Positions 26,430-33,873 of a DNA stretch of 35,752 nucleotides are shown piece after piece. Every line of letters starts with the position of its first letter. The first letter of the stretch is position 1. This DNA comes from Deltaproteobacteria bacterium UBA4427 (lineage in GTDB: Bacteria > Myxococcota_A > UBA9160 > UBA4427). The stretch lies in assembly GCA_002390675.1 (NCBI GenBank), contig DGPZ01000102.1, positions 15,818 to 51,569 of the forward strand, given 5' to 3'. A model generated the notes under the pieces. The model made no database searches and had not been told where the DNA came from. It saw only the letters and a program-made list of their open reading frames with translations. Made by a program: the position numbers and the translations under genes.

Positions 26430-26810
26430 ATGGCGAAGAGTTCTCGGCTATCTGCACGGGTCAAGCCTTTCGGGTTCGCAGCCCGGGGCTTGGTCACTAT
26501 GTTCCAAGCGGAATACAATGCGCGCGTCCATGCGCTTGCGACGGTAATCGCCGTGAGCGCGGGATTCATCCTCGGCATCGACCGTCTCGAATGGGTCGCC
26601 CTGGTTCTTACGATTGCGGCGGTTTGGAGTCTCGAAGCTGTCAACACCGCGATCGAAGCCGTGTGCGACCTCGTTTCCCCTGAGCAACATCCTCTCGTCG
26701 AGAAGGCCAAAGACGTCGCCGCCGGGGCAGTCCTTGTTGCGGCACTTGCCGCCCTAGTCGTCGCCGGATTGATCTTCATCCCGCGAGTGATCTCGCTTTA
26801 TACGAACTAA
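26430..26810 (+). CDS. Diacylglycerol/undecaprenol kinase (DgkA family)
   Basis: This 126-residue inner-membrane kinase has three helices. The DagK signature Glu-Ala-Val-Asn-Thr-Ala-Ile-Glu is followed by a Pro-Leu-Val-Glu-Lys-Ala-Lys-Asp-Val-Ala-Ala-Gly-Ala-Val segment, and both active-site acidic residues are kept. The pattern is closer to the Gram-positive-type undecaprenol kinase branch than to E. coli DgkA, so either lipid could be the substrate. ATG 26430 gives the family's usual short N-terminus; a TTG at 26370 would add 20 residues. The gene sits between apbE and a MAPEG gene with no obvious functional tie. Confidence 0.85.
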   Translation: MAKSSRLSARVKPFGFAARGLVTMFQAEYNARVHALATVIAVSAGFILGIDRLEWVALVLTIAAVWSLEAVNTAIEAVCDLVSPEQHPLVEKAKDVAAGAVLVAALAALVVAGLIFIPRVISLYTN

Positions 26811-26893
26811 CGGATTGAAACGGCCAGCAACTAGACTCCACCACGCGGCGCTCATGCCGCACCGACTCGAGCGAACTCGCTCAGGAGATTCCC

Positions 26894-27295
26894 ATGCCCG
26901 ACCTCGTTCCTATGCCTTCGATCACCGCTCTCTACGCCGGACTGCTTGGCCTCATGTCAATCGTGATCGGCTTCGCGGTGGGGCGCTTGCGTGGCCAGGC
27001 CGACGGCGTCTCGATCGGCGACGGCGGCAATTACGCCATCCTGGTCGGCATGCGGCGACACGCGAACTTTGTCGAGTGGACGCCCATGGCAGTCATTCTC
27101 ATCGCACTTCTCGAAATGAATAAAGTACCGGCGAACTACATCCACATTCTTGGCGCGGTGTTAGTGGTGGCTCGCGCATCCCACGCATTCGGTATGCAGG
27201 CAGACGGATCAAACGGGATTTTCCGCAGCATCGGCGCCATAGGCACACTTCTCGTGACGCTCGTCGCTTCGATCACCGCGATCACGACGTTCTAG
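26894..27295 (+). CDS. MAPEG-family membrane protein
   Basis: This 133-residue protein has four predicted helices (about 8-28, 62-80, 83-97, 110-130). It carries the MAPEG features Arg-Arg-His-Ala-Asn-Phe-Val-Glu, and Ala-Arg-Ala-Ser-His-Ala-Phe-Gly-Met in the third helix. The family comprises glutathione-dependent membrane enzymes of eicosanoid and detoxification type; bacterial members are mostly of unknown substrate. AGGAG at 26882-26886 supports the ATG. A hairpin follows at 27355-27384. Confidence 0.88.
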   Translation: MPDLVPMPSITALYAGLLGLMSIVIGFAVGRLRGQADGVSIGDGGNYAILVGMRRHANFVEWTPMAVILIALLEMNKVPANYIHILGAVLVVARASHAFGMQADGSNGIFRSIGAIGTLLVTLVASITAITTF

Positions 27296-27354
27296 TCAGA
27301 GCCTACGTCCGAACTCGTTCTACACACGCCCCTTGCAAGGTCAGCTGATTCTTC

Positions 27355-27384
27355 GCCTCGGGAGTCTCGAAGATCGCCCGAGGC
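27355..27384 (+). terminator. Hairpin after the MAPEG gene
   Basis: An 8-bp inverted repeat (27355-27362 with 27377-27384) with a 14-base loop lies 60 bases after the MAPEG stop. There is no T-run. It is a weak terminator candidate in the gap before nqrM. Confidence 0.3.
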
Positions 27385-27589
27385 CGTAGAAGCGCTCAGG
27401 GGCGACCTTAAGCCAGGCCTCAACGCAATCCTATTTGCCTCTCGCTCAGAAAGCGTCAACAACCCGCGGGCTCTGGTCGAATATCTCGAAGACCGACGTG
27501 GCTGATCGCTTTGCCCCGACTCTCAAGCTCGGCAAGAGCGGCTATTTCGCGGTAGTCTTACGACTTGCTTTCCCGGAGCCCCAATCCCA

Positions 27590-27766
27590 ATGGAAATCTT
27601 TCTCGGAACCCTGATCTTCTTCGGCCTCGCCATGGCTGCCATGGCTGTAGGCGTCATCTTTTCCGACCGGCGGCTCAAGGGTTCCTGTGGCGGCACGGGC
27701 CGAGATTGCAGCTGCGAAGAGGAAGTTCGTCGAGACTGCGCCCTCGCCGAGGCCGCCGGCAAATAG
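27590..27766 (+). CDS. nqrM: Na+-NQR maturation factor NqrM (DUF539)
   Basis: This is a short 58-residue protein. A single N-terminal helix (about 4-24) is followed by Leu-Lys-Gly-Ser-Cys-Gly-Gly and a cysteine cluster, C33, C40, C42 and C50. That matches the NqrM/DUF539 family, which is needed to build the iron centre held between NqrD and NqrE; the first cysteine is the critical one in the studied Vibrio protein. GGAG lies 11 bases before the ATG. In many genomes nqrM directly follows nqrF and apbE; here it sits about 2.7 kb beyond nqrF, after dgkA and MAPEG. The helix, motif and cysteine count leave little doubt. Confidence 0.88.
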   Translation: MEIFLGTLIFFGLAMAAMAVGVIFSDRRLKGSCGGTGRDCSCEEEVRRDCALAEAAGK

Positions 27767-27790
27767 CGTGCGCGGCGCCTAATGCGCGAA

Positions 27791-28924
27791 TTAGTTCGCG
27801 ACTTCCGTCCCGTTTACAAAGACCGGCTGCTCTAGCGTTTTCCATCCCTCCGTCGACGCGACGCGACCGCCCTCTCCAAGGACGTACGCCTCAAGCTGCC
27901 CGCGTTCGATGAGGCGCATCGACTCTCGCTGTGCTCCCAGCACAAGCAACCCCGTGCTCCAACCGTCTGCGACGCCGGCGCGCGCAGAGACAACCACAGC
28001 TTCGACGGCCCCCTCTACCGCGACGCCCGTACGCGGATCCACAACGTGCGAGACGCGTTGCCCATCGATCATTGCCACACGTCCCAGACTTGAACTCACG
28101 GACAAAGCTTGATCTCTTAAGCGGATCGTCGCTAGCCGAATCGGATCAGGCCCGCGCGAATGCACCTCGAGCTTCCATCCCCCACCCGATCGGCGTCCGT
28201 CGGGGTCGCCTAACGCCAGCACGCTACTTTCCCCAAAGCTGATCAAGGCGGCGGCCTGTGGAAACCGTTCCGCGAAGCGGCTCTGCAGACGTTCGAGCAC
28301 GATGCCCTTCGATAAACCATCGAGATCAATCTGCAAACCGTGGGTCGTGACGGACAGCACCCCATCCCCCGGCATCAAGAGACTCTGGCTCCCGACACGA
28401 CGCTTCGCCGCGCGCAACTGACCGAGCGAAGGCCACGTCTCCGCCTCGACCGCGCTTCGCCAAACCGACAACAAGGGGCCGACCGTCGGGTCAAAGGCAC
28501 CGCCGGTGCCTTCCCAAACTTCAATCGCGTAGAAGAGCGACCTCTCGAGTTCGAGACTGATCTGTAACTCGCGGGAGAGCACGTCGGGCGCGAGAAGCAG
28601 TCGGTTCAGCTGGGACAGTTCACTCGTCGAATCATGCCGCGAGTAAACCGCCTCGAGCCGCGCAATCTCCGTTCGTGCCCATTCGAGCCAAGCCCGCGCG
28701 CGCGACTCATCTCCAGGAGCGACTCGTAAGTCCGCTTCAAAGAAAGTGCCCATCGCGAGCCAGCCGTCGGAAACCACCGTTCGTTCACGCGGAGGATCTG
28801 CATTCAGAAGGCTCGGGACGTCGGCGAAGAGGCATCCCGAAAAGAGCACGGACAGTAGTAGCGAGAGACGCGTTGAAAAAAGCGTCGGGACCAGCCGAAA
28901 AGCGATCCTGCGACTCAGTCCCAA
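27791..28924 (-). CDS. FAD:protein FMN transferase-like lipoprotein (second ApbE)
   Basis: This 377-residue ApbE-fold protein has a signal peptide ending in Leu-Phe-Ser-Gly-Cys (C31), a near-consensus lipobox that suggests a periplasm-facing lipoprotein. Motifs seen are Met-Gly-Thr-Phe-Phe-Glu-Ala-Asp, Asp-Leu-Asp-Gly-Leu-Ser-Lys-Gly, Ser-His-Val-Val-Asp-Pro-Arg-Thr-Gly and Val-Ala-Asp-Gly-Trp-Ser-Thr. It departs from the first copy at the Gly-Gly-Asn/Glu position (Ser-Phe-Gly-Glu-Ser). Its start overlaps the four-helix membrane gene by 10 bases. As the last gene of the porin operon, its client is most likely the FMN-binding protein encoded two genes upstream. Confidence 0.88.
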   Translation of the reverse strand: MGLSRRIAFRLVPTLFSTRLSLLLSVLFSGCLFADVPSLLNADPPRERTVVSDGWLAMGTFFEADLRVAPGDESRARAWLEWARTEIARLEAVYSRHDSTSELSQLNRLLLAPDVLSRELQISLELERSLFYAIEVWEGTGGAFDPTVGPLLSVWRSAVEAETWPSLGQLRAAKRRVGSQSLLMPGDGVLSVTTHGLQIDLDGLSKGIVLERLQSRFAERFPQAAALISFGESSVLALGDPDGRRSGGGWKLEVHSRGPDPIRLATIRLRDQALSVSSSLGRVAMIDGQRVSHVVDPRTGVAVEGAVEAVVVSARAGVADGWSTGLLVLGAQRESMRLIERGQLEAYVLGEGGRVASTEGWKTLEQPVFVNGTEVAN

Positions 28925-29451
28925 TCATCATCCTCTAAGTCTGCATCATCTCCCGAAGAGGAGTAGTTCTTCGCCTGGTTACCAGCAAAGACAGACCAAA
29001 GCGCGATCGCAACAAGTGCCGCGAGGCTGCCTTGCAGCATCAGAATACCGGCGATCTTTGTCCACGCGAAGCCAGCCCCGCCCCACCGAACAAGCCACCC
29101 GGCTCCCTCATACGCCAAAGCCGAAAAGAAAGGCACCACGATCAGCACGATCTTATGGGATGGCTTAACCGGAACAAAGAGCGCGAGGTGGGTCAGCACC
29201 ATCATCAACATGCCCATCGCAAAGAGGTGGAAATGTGCGAGCTCAACCATGCCACGGTAAGTGCGAGGAGATCGGAACTCCTCTTCGTTCCCCAAGTAGT
29301 GATCCACGACCGAGGCAGTCGTCAGGCTCATCGAGTCGAAATAGAGCATCCAATTCGTGAACCAAAGCAGGATCACAAAGAAGGAATAGAGCACGAGAAC
29401 GACTTGAAGAAGTCGATTGTGATCCCATTCGCCAGTCACGGTGAATCGCAC
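28915..29451 (-). CDS. Four-helix inner-membrane protein of the FMN operon
   Basis: This 178-residue protein has helices near 15-37, 72-93, 100-120 and 128-155. The second helix carries H73-x-H75 and H88, which could be heme or metal ligands. The C-terminus is strongly acidic (Asp/Glu-rich over the last 12 residues). A Val-Thr-Gly-Glu-Trp-Asp-His-Asn-Arg-Leu-Leu N-terminus precedes helix one. I do not recognise a named domain. It sits between the FMN-binding protein and ApbE and overlaps apbE by 10 bases, so it is probably the membrane electron donor or anchor for the flavoprotein (inference). Confidence 0.8.
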   Translation of the reverse strand: MRFTVTGEWDHNRLLQVVLVLYSFFVILLWFTNWMLYFDSMSLTTASVVDHYLGNEEEFRSPRTYRGMVELAHFHLFAMGMLMMVLTHLALFVPVKPSHKIVLIVVPFFSALAYEGAGWLVRWGGAGFAWTKIAGILMLQGSLAALVAIALWSVFAGNQAKNYSSSGDDADLEDDDWD

Positions 29452-29524
29452 GGATTCTCCTCACGGATTACGGAACATGCCTCGGCGAAGCGCGACCCGA
29501 GAGGCCGCATCGCCAAGAGTGAGT

Positions 29525-30229
29525 CTAGGGTTCCTGCAGCTCGGGTTCAGCCGTCGCAGACGACTTCGGCAACTTCAGCGACTTCGCCGACTCGGTCGAG
29601 TCGGGCATCTGCAAGAGCACTTCCCAGTACGCGAGCATCCGCCGAACGCCTCGCGCAGCCGCTTGCGCCGAGAGCGTCGCGCCGACTACGCCATGAACAT
29701 CGCCGCCGACTCGCAGGCGGTCCGCTTTCGTCTTCCCGGAGAACTGGCCATACCAGCGATCCGTCGGCAGATAGTCGAGGGGTTCGTGAAAAGCCAAAAT
29801 CCGAACACTGCGCACGACACCTTCCGGCGTCACCACGATCAGGAAGGCCTCGGGCTTCGTCCTAACGTTATGGACATCGATATGAGCGTGGCCAAGGAGC
29901 TCATCTCCGTTCCATGCCGTGTGCAGAACCACGAGCTTGGGTTGATCGTTGTTCTTGGTGATCCCAATGACTTTTGCGAGATCATCCTTGAGCAAGATCC
30001 GCGAATCCCGGTCGATCCGCGTCGCCTCAGGAAAGGCTTCGCGCAACGCTTGGTTCTGGCTGGCGAAGACCTTCGCATGCAAAGCCGGCGCTGCGAACGT
30101 GATTGCGAACGCAATCGCGATCCCAACGGTCGAGATCCGAACGCGGGAACGCCACACCCCCGATCCGAATACGAACCGGGGGCTGCGATCAAACTGCCGT
30201 ACCTGCGCGTGCACAGCGCTAGAATACAT
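29525..30229 (-). CDS. Exported FMN-binding-domain protein
   Basis: This 234-residue protein has a signal-type hydrophobic segment (about 32-50) ending Ala-Leu-His-Ala and then a periplasmic domain. An FMN_bind motif lies near the end: Val-His-Gly-Val-Val-Gly-Ala-Thr-Leu-Ser with T185 as the likely flavin acceptor. The residue before Gly-Ala-Thr is Val rather than Ser/Thr, a departure from the usual site. ATG 30229 overlaps the porin stop in another frame, so the two are coupled; a GTG at 30157 would give a more usual short signal peptide. The ApbE at the end of the operon would attach the FMN. Confidence 0.85.
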   Translation of the reverse strand: MYSSAVHAQVRQFDRSPRFVFGSGVWRSRVRISTVGIAIAFAITFAAPALHAKVFASQNQALREAFPEATRIDRDSRILLKDDLAKVIGITKNNDQPKLVVLHTAWNGDELLGHAHIDVHNVRTKPEAFLIVVTPEGVVRSVRILAFHEPLDYLPTDRWYGQFSGKTKADRLRVGGDVHGVVGATLSAQAAARGVRRMLAYWEVLLQMPDSTESAKSLKLPKSSATAEPELQEP

Positions 30230-31529
30230 ACCCAACCATGGCCTGCACTTCGTTGGCGCGATGTCCGTCGCGCTGGTCGAAGTGGCGGTAGTCAACCTTG
30301 AAGACGACCTGCGGAATTGGCTTGAATTGAACGCCTGCGACATAGAGGTCGACATCTTGGCTGCCGTCACGTGTGATCCCGTCCGGGGTCTTATGCTGCG
30401 TATCCCACTGTTCGAAGCGGAAGTACGGCTCAAGGGTCGCCTGGGAATCACGGAAGAGCGGTAAGATGTCATAAGCAGCCTCAACGTACCAACCCTGCAT
30501 TTGGCTCGCGAGATTCGCTTGTTCTTCAATTCGGTTGAAAGCGCCCGCCTCATCAACGAATGCTTCGCTCCAAAGACCACGCAAGCTTAGGCCGTACCCC
30601 TTGTACTGCGCATGGACTTCATAGATATGGGTCATCATGTCGGGAAGCAACTCATTGTCTGGACCCACTCTTTGTTCCTGGCCACTCTGGCCCGCATAAA
30701 TCGAACCGCCGACGAGCAAGCCATCTGTTAGGTCCACGTCCACTCGACCGACAAAGGCGAAGTCGTCCGACAGTGCTCGACCACCCTTCTGCCGCCCGCC
30801 GCGCAAGCCGTCACGGTCGAAGCCTGTGGCGTCGAAGCCGTTCACAGCATAAAGGCGGTAGTGAATCCGCTCGGCGACTGTGCCGAAGATACCCGCGCCA
30901 TTTTCGCGCCAGGTAGAAGGCATGATGCGTTTTTCGACTTCCGGGCGTTCCGCGCCGAAGAAGAACGTCGGTTCGTGGATCTCATTCACGAAGCCCATCG
31001 GGATAAGCAGAAGTCCTGCACGAAAATTCAGCTCGTCAGCATGCAGGTAATCGATGGTTAAGAATTCAGTCGAGACCGAACCTCCCCCGCCCGTACCCCC
31101 GTGCTCAAACTCAAGCTCCGAGTTAAAAACCCACTTCTCGTTGTACTTGTATCCGACATAGAGAACAGCTCGCAGAGCATCAAAGACGTCGTTCTCGTTG
31201 TCATCGTCCTGGTTTTGGAAGCTGCGCAATCGCACCTCACCGTAACCACCGATCGAGAGGCCCGATTCGCGCTTGTATACCTTGGAGGCCGCCGGACCGA
31301 GACCACTAAAGGACTCAAGGGCCACCTCTTCTGGCACAGCAAAGATCGATTCAAGCCGTCCCACTTCGTCAGTCAGCGCTTCGACCTTGGCTTCGACGGC
31401 CTCGAGTCGCTCATTCTCTTCCGCGGGCTCCGTCTCTTGTGCGCGGCTCGGAGCCGCGGCCGCCATAGCCAGCAAGGCCCCGAGAGCGACCCAGCTCGTC
31501 CCGTTAAGAATTCTCAGTCCAGCGCTCAT
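30219..31529 (-). CDS. Outer-membrane porin (phosphate-selective O/P type)
   Basis: This 436-residue protein has a signal peptide (about 1-30, ending Ser-Arg-Ala-Gln). A short periplasmic coiled coil follows (about 40-62, Leu-Glu-Ala-Val-Glu-Ala-Lys-Val-Glu-Ala), then a beta-barrel of alternating strands that ends in the C-terminal Phe. The layout fits the OprO/OprP-like porin family. It is first in a four-gene operon and overlaps the FMN-binding gene by 11 bases. Two Fur-like palindromes and a promoter lie just upstream, so iron-dependent repression is expected. What passes through it is unknown; phosphate selectivity should not be assumed from the family name. Confidence 0.87.
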   Translation of the reverse strand: MSAGLRILNGTSWVALGALLAMAAAAPSRAQETEPAEENERLEAVEAKVEALTDEVGRLESIFAVPEEVALESFSGLGPAASKVYKRESGLSIGGYGEVRLRSFQNQDDDNENDVFDALRAVLYVGYKYNEKWVFNSELEFEHGGTGGGGSVSTEFLTIDYLHADELNFRAGLLLIPMGFVNEIHEPTFFFGAERPEVEKRIMPSTWRENGAGIFGTVAERIHYRLYAVNGFDATGFDRDGLRGGRQKGGRALSDDFAFVGRVDVDLTDGLLVGGSIYAGQSGQEQRVGPDNELLPDMMTHIYEVHAQYKGYGLSLRGLWSEAFVDEAGAFNRIEEQANLASQMQGWYVEAAYDILPLFRDSQATLEPYFRFEQWDTQHKTPDGITRDGSQDVDLYVAGVQFKPIPQVVFKVDYRHFDQRDGHRANEVQAMVGYVF

Positions 31530-31554
31530 TTCCGTCTCCGTTGTCTCGAGTGTA

Positions 31555-31575
31555 AATTGAAAACGATTTTCAATT
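31555..31575. promoter_or_regulatory. Fur-box-like palindrome, proximal
   Basis: A perfect palindrome with two 9-bp arms (31555-31563 and 31567-31575) around a 3-base centre. It contains TGAAAAC-G-ATTTTCA, which matches the Fur 7-1-7 consensus at 11 of 14 arm positions. It lies at the expected transcription start of the porin operon. Confidence 0.7.
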
Positions 31576-31581
31576 CGACTG

Positions 31582-31611
31582 ATTCTTAACGAAAATGGTT
31601 TTCATTTTCAA
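31582..31611 (-). promoter_or_regulatory. Porin operon promoter
   Basis: On the minus strand TTGAAA (31611-31606) and AAGAAT (31587-31582) are separated by 18 bases. They match sigma-70 hexamers at five and four of six positions. The distal Fur-like site lies inside the spacer and the proximal one at the start site, so a bound repressor would block RNA polymerase. Confidence 0.55.
31591..31609. promoter_or_regulatory. Fur-box-like site, distal
   Basis: The 19 bases match the classic Fur box at 14 of 19 positions by my count, and the core CGAAAAT-G-GTTTTCA fits the 7-1-7 layout. It overlaps the spacer of the porin promoter. The surrounding stretch (about 31550-31680) is strikingly AT-rich against the GC-rich window. 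Confidence 0.7.
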
Positions 31612-31837
31612 GCATATCCATCCCTAAATCTCGAAGATTTGTAATTTAAAGTAGGTATTTAAATCCATAGGTAGGTTTTACGACTCGTTCCCTGGGACTC
31701 CATCGGATCGATGATTCCCACGTCGTGCAACCAGACTATAAAGATCCAGAAATGCTCGACCGAAGTTCAATAAAACGCGTAATACGCCGCGAACTGCTCG
31801 GTTCTCGAGTAGCAGAAAGTGGAAGTGAGAAATCCGG

Positions 31838-32017
31838 ATGAGGAACCAGACCAATCGTAGAAATCACGGCTTTACGATCATCGAACTTGCGGTTGTGATC
31901 GCCATCGTCGGAATTTTTGCCGCAACGGCCTTTCCTCGGTTCGGCGACCTCACAGGCGATGCACAAAGCGCTTCGGCCCAAGCAGCCGGCAGAACTCCTT
32001 CCAGCAGCGCCAATTAG
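31838..32017 (+). pseudogene. Truncated type IV pilin-like protein
   Basis: A 59-codon frame starts with a short positive leader and the prepilin signal Gly-Phe-Thr-Ile-Ile-Glu, followed by a hydrophobic helix and a Pro-Arg-Phe-Gly-Asp-Leu-Thr-Gly-Asp-Ala segment typical of MSHA/PilA-like pilins. A TAG at 32015 cuts it just after the N-terminal helix. The same frame stays open to 32140 and reads Ala-His-Ala-Ser-Trp-Val-Ala-Gln directly after the stop, which looks like further pilin sequence. No disulphide-loop globular domain follows. I read it as a decayed pilin with a nonsense mutation; a real minipilin is possible. Confidence 0.6.
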
Positions 32018-32553
32018 GCCCACGCCTCTTGGGTCGCCCAGCGCGCTCGCGCAGGCATCATCAGTAGCTTGCCGGAAGGCGGGCTCGCGATCGGCATGAC
32101 CACTCCGGTTGGCCGGAAAACACGACTGCCGGCGGAGTAGATCATTCCCTCTAGCTGTTGTGGATCCGGCGACGAACGGTCCTGCCTTTGCGGTCACCAC
32201 AGCAGCCGCAAACATTTCGGTTGCTGGTCTCCGGAGGGGTGGCGCTATCGCGCAGAGCCGGGCGCTGGCGAAATCGGCCCTGAAACGAGAAAACCCGCAC
32301 TCGGAAGCGCGGGTTGCGTTTGGACATGTTTTCTGGAAGCGAATTAAGATCTTAGCATAAGACTGATTTCCCGCAACCCCCTTCGCTTAAGGGTGCGTCA
32401 ACGGACTCTTTTTCTTCCAAGAACGCCTCTTGAGGTTCCTTAGATCCCGATTCGATGATCGATTCGGCCCTTTTTAAGCGACTCTTTTTGCCCTCACTCC
32501 TCGCGCTGCAGCGGCTTCACCCTCGGGAAAATTGACGCTACTGTCAGGCGCGC
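32018..32553 (+). other. Gap between the pilin remnant and HupE
   Basis: The first 120 bases continue the pilin frame past its stop, and a frame over 32109-32360 may hold shifted remains of the same gene (Val-Val-Asp-Pro-Ala-Thr-Asn-Gly). The hairpin at 32292-32315 is described separately. From about 32360 on, I see T-rich patches but no gene and no clear promoter for HupE. Confidence 0.4.
32292..32315 (+). terminator. Terminator-like hairpin after the pilin remnant
   Basis: A 7-bp inverted repeat (32292-32298 with 32309-32315), preceded by GAGAAA and followed by GCGTTT, has the look of an intrinsic terminator with a short, impure T-run. Confidence 0.55.
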
Positions 32554-33873
32554 GTGACTCTCAACACTCGACACCAATCCTCGACGCAGCCTAATTCGGC
32601 TAGCGGGACAGCGTACCGACTGCGAAAGATCAGTGGCGCGATTCTCATCGCTTCGCTTCTGGCGTTGACGACGGCTGATGCCGCCCACGCCCACGGCCGC
32701 AGCGTCTCCTATTCAAGTTGGTCGCTGGACGAAGCCGGCGCATCGATCTCTCTCCGCATGAAGCTCCTCGAGTTGAGTCGAATCGGGCCCGAGGCGCTCC
32801 CGCCAGGCACTGTCCCCGGCGCGAACCCGGCCGGCAGCCCCGACCTACCAGCCCGTATCTTCCCAACCGAACTCGTGCTGATCGCCAACCAAACAATCTG
32901 CAAGCCCGAAGGCCCCGCACGACGACGAGCGGATGAGCCCGGCTGGGTGCGTTACGAGTGGCGCGTGCAGTGCCCCCCAAACCCCGAGCGCCTTGCGATC
33001 CATAGCCAACTTCTTCTGGCGGTCGCGCCCGGCCATATGCATTTCGCGCGTGCTCGGCTGAGCGACGGGCCCTCGCCACTCCGCGAGCAGGTTCTAACAG
33101 AGGCTTCACCCGAGTTTGTCGTGCGCAGCCCGGCCGGCGCTGAAGAAGAAAGCGAATACGGAAGCGGGCTCTTCGACTACTTGGCGCTCGGGATCGAACA
33201 TATCCTGAGCGGCTGGGATCATCTGGCCTTCGTCTTCGGCCTGCTCTTGCTCGCAAGCAGACTCGGAGAAGTCGCGCGGCTGATCACGGGCTTCACTCTG
33301 GCCCATAGCCTGACCCTCGCCCTCGCGGTCACCGATATCCTGCATCCCCGCGCGGCCGCTGTTGAAGCCGTGATCGCATTTTCCGTCGCCCTCGTGGCAA
33401 TCGAAAAGGGCTGGTTGCTCTCGGGGCGGCCCGTCGCGATCCCCGCGCTCGTTCTCGGCGGGCTCGCTGCTGTCGCCCTCGCCGCCCTAAATGGCCTCGT
33501 CTCACTCCCGGTGCTCACGCTCGTCGGACTCGCTCTCTTTACGGGATGCTATTTCTCGCTCCGCGGCCGGAGCGAAAATCGCTGGCTCCGAATCTGCCTG
33601 ACCTTCGCATTCGGGCTCGTTCATGGTTTCGGATTCGCCGGCATTCTGATGGAGATGAGCCTCCCCACCGATCGTTTGATCCCCGCGCTCCTAGGCTTCA
33701 ACCTCGGAGTAGAGATCGGCCAAATTGGCGTCGTTCTCGCCGCGTGGCCGCTCATTTGGATGGGCCAGCGATGGGCCTCGCCCTCCGCAAACCGATGGGC
33801 CAGCGAACTTTCCGCTGCCGGACTTTGTGGCTTAGGCCTCTATTGGTTCGTCGAACGCGCGCTGCTCGGCTGA
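32554..33873 (+). CDS. HupE/UreJ-family membrane protein
   Basis: This 439-residue protein has a signal-type helix (about 27-46) and a periplasmic N-terminal domain up to about residue 195. The HupE/UreJ membrane module of six to seven helices follows. Its hallmark Gly-Ile-Glu-His-Ile-Leu-Ser-Gly-Trp-Asp-His-Leu-Ala-Phe is near residues 212-226, with Phe-Thr-Leu-Ala-His-Ser-Leu-Thr-Leu just after, and Leu-Val-His-Gly-Phe-Gly-Phe-Ala near 352-359. The histidines suit Ni2+/Co2+ passage; relatives accompany hydrogenase or urease genes, but none is visible here. The start is GTG with no strong ribosome site. Confidence 0.88.
   Translation: MTLNTRHQSSTQPNSASGTAYRLRKISGAILIASLLALTTADAAHAHGRSVSYSSWSLDEAGASISLRMKLLELSRIGPEALPPGTVPGANPAGSPDLPARIFPTELVLIANQTICKPEGPARRRADEPGWVRYEWRVQCPPNPERLAIHSQLLLAVAPGHMHFARARLSDGPSPLREQVLTEASPEFVVRSPAGAEEESEYGSGLFDYLALGIEHILSGWDHLAFVFGLLLLASRLGEVARLITGFTLAHSLTLALAVTDILHPRAAAVEAVIAFSVALVAIEKGWLLSGRPVAIPALVLGGLAAVALAALNGLVSLPVLTLVGLALFTGCYFSLRGRSENRWLRICLTFAFGLVHGFGFAGILMEMSLPTDRLIPALLGFNLGVEIGQIGVVLAAWPLIWMGQRWASPSANRWASELSAAGLCGLGLYWFVERALLG

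Noticed and set aside
29441..30301. 286-residue plus-strand frame opposite the FMN-binding gene
   Set aside because: Its product is Arg-rich without motifs, and the opposite strand encodes an exported FMN-binding protein in an operon.
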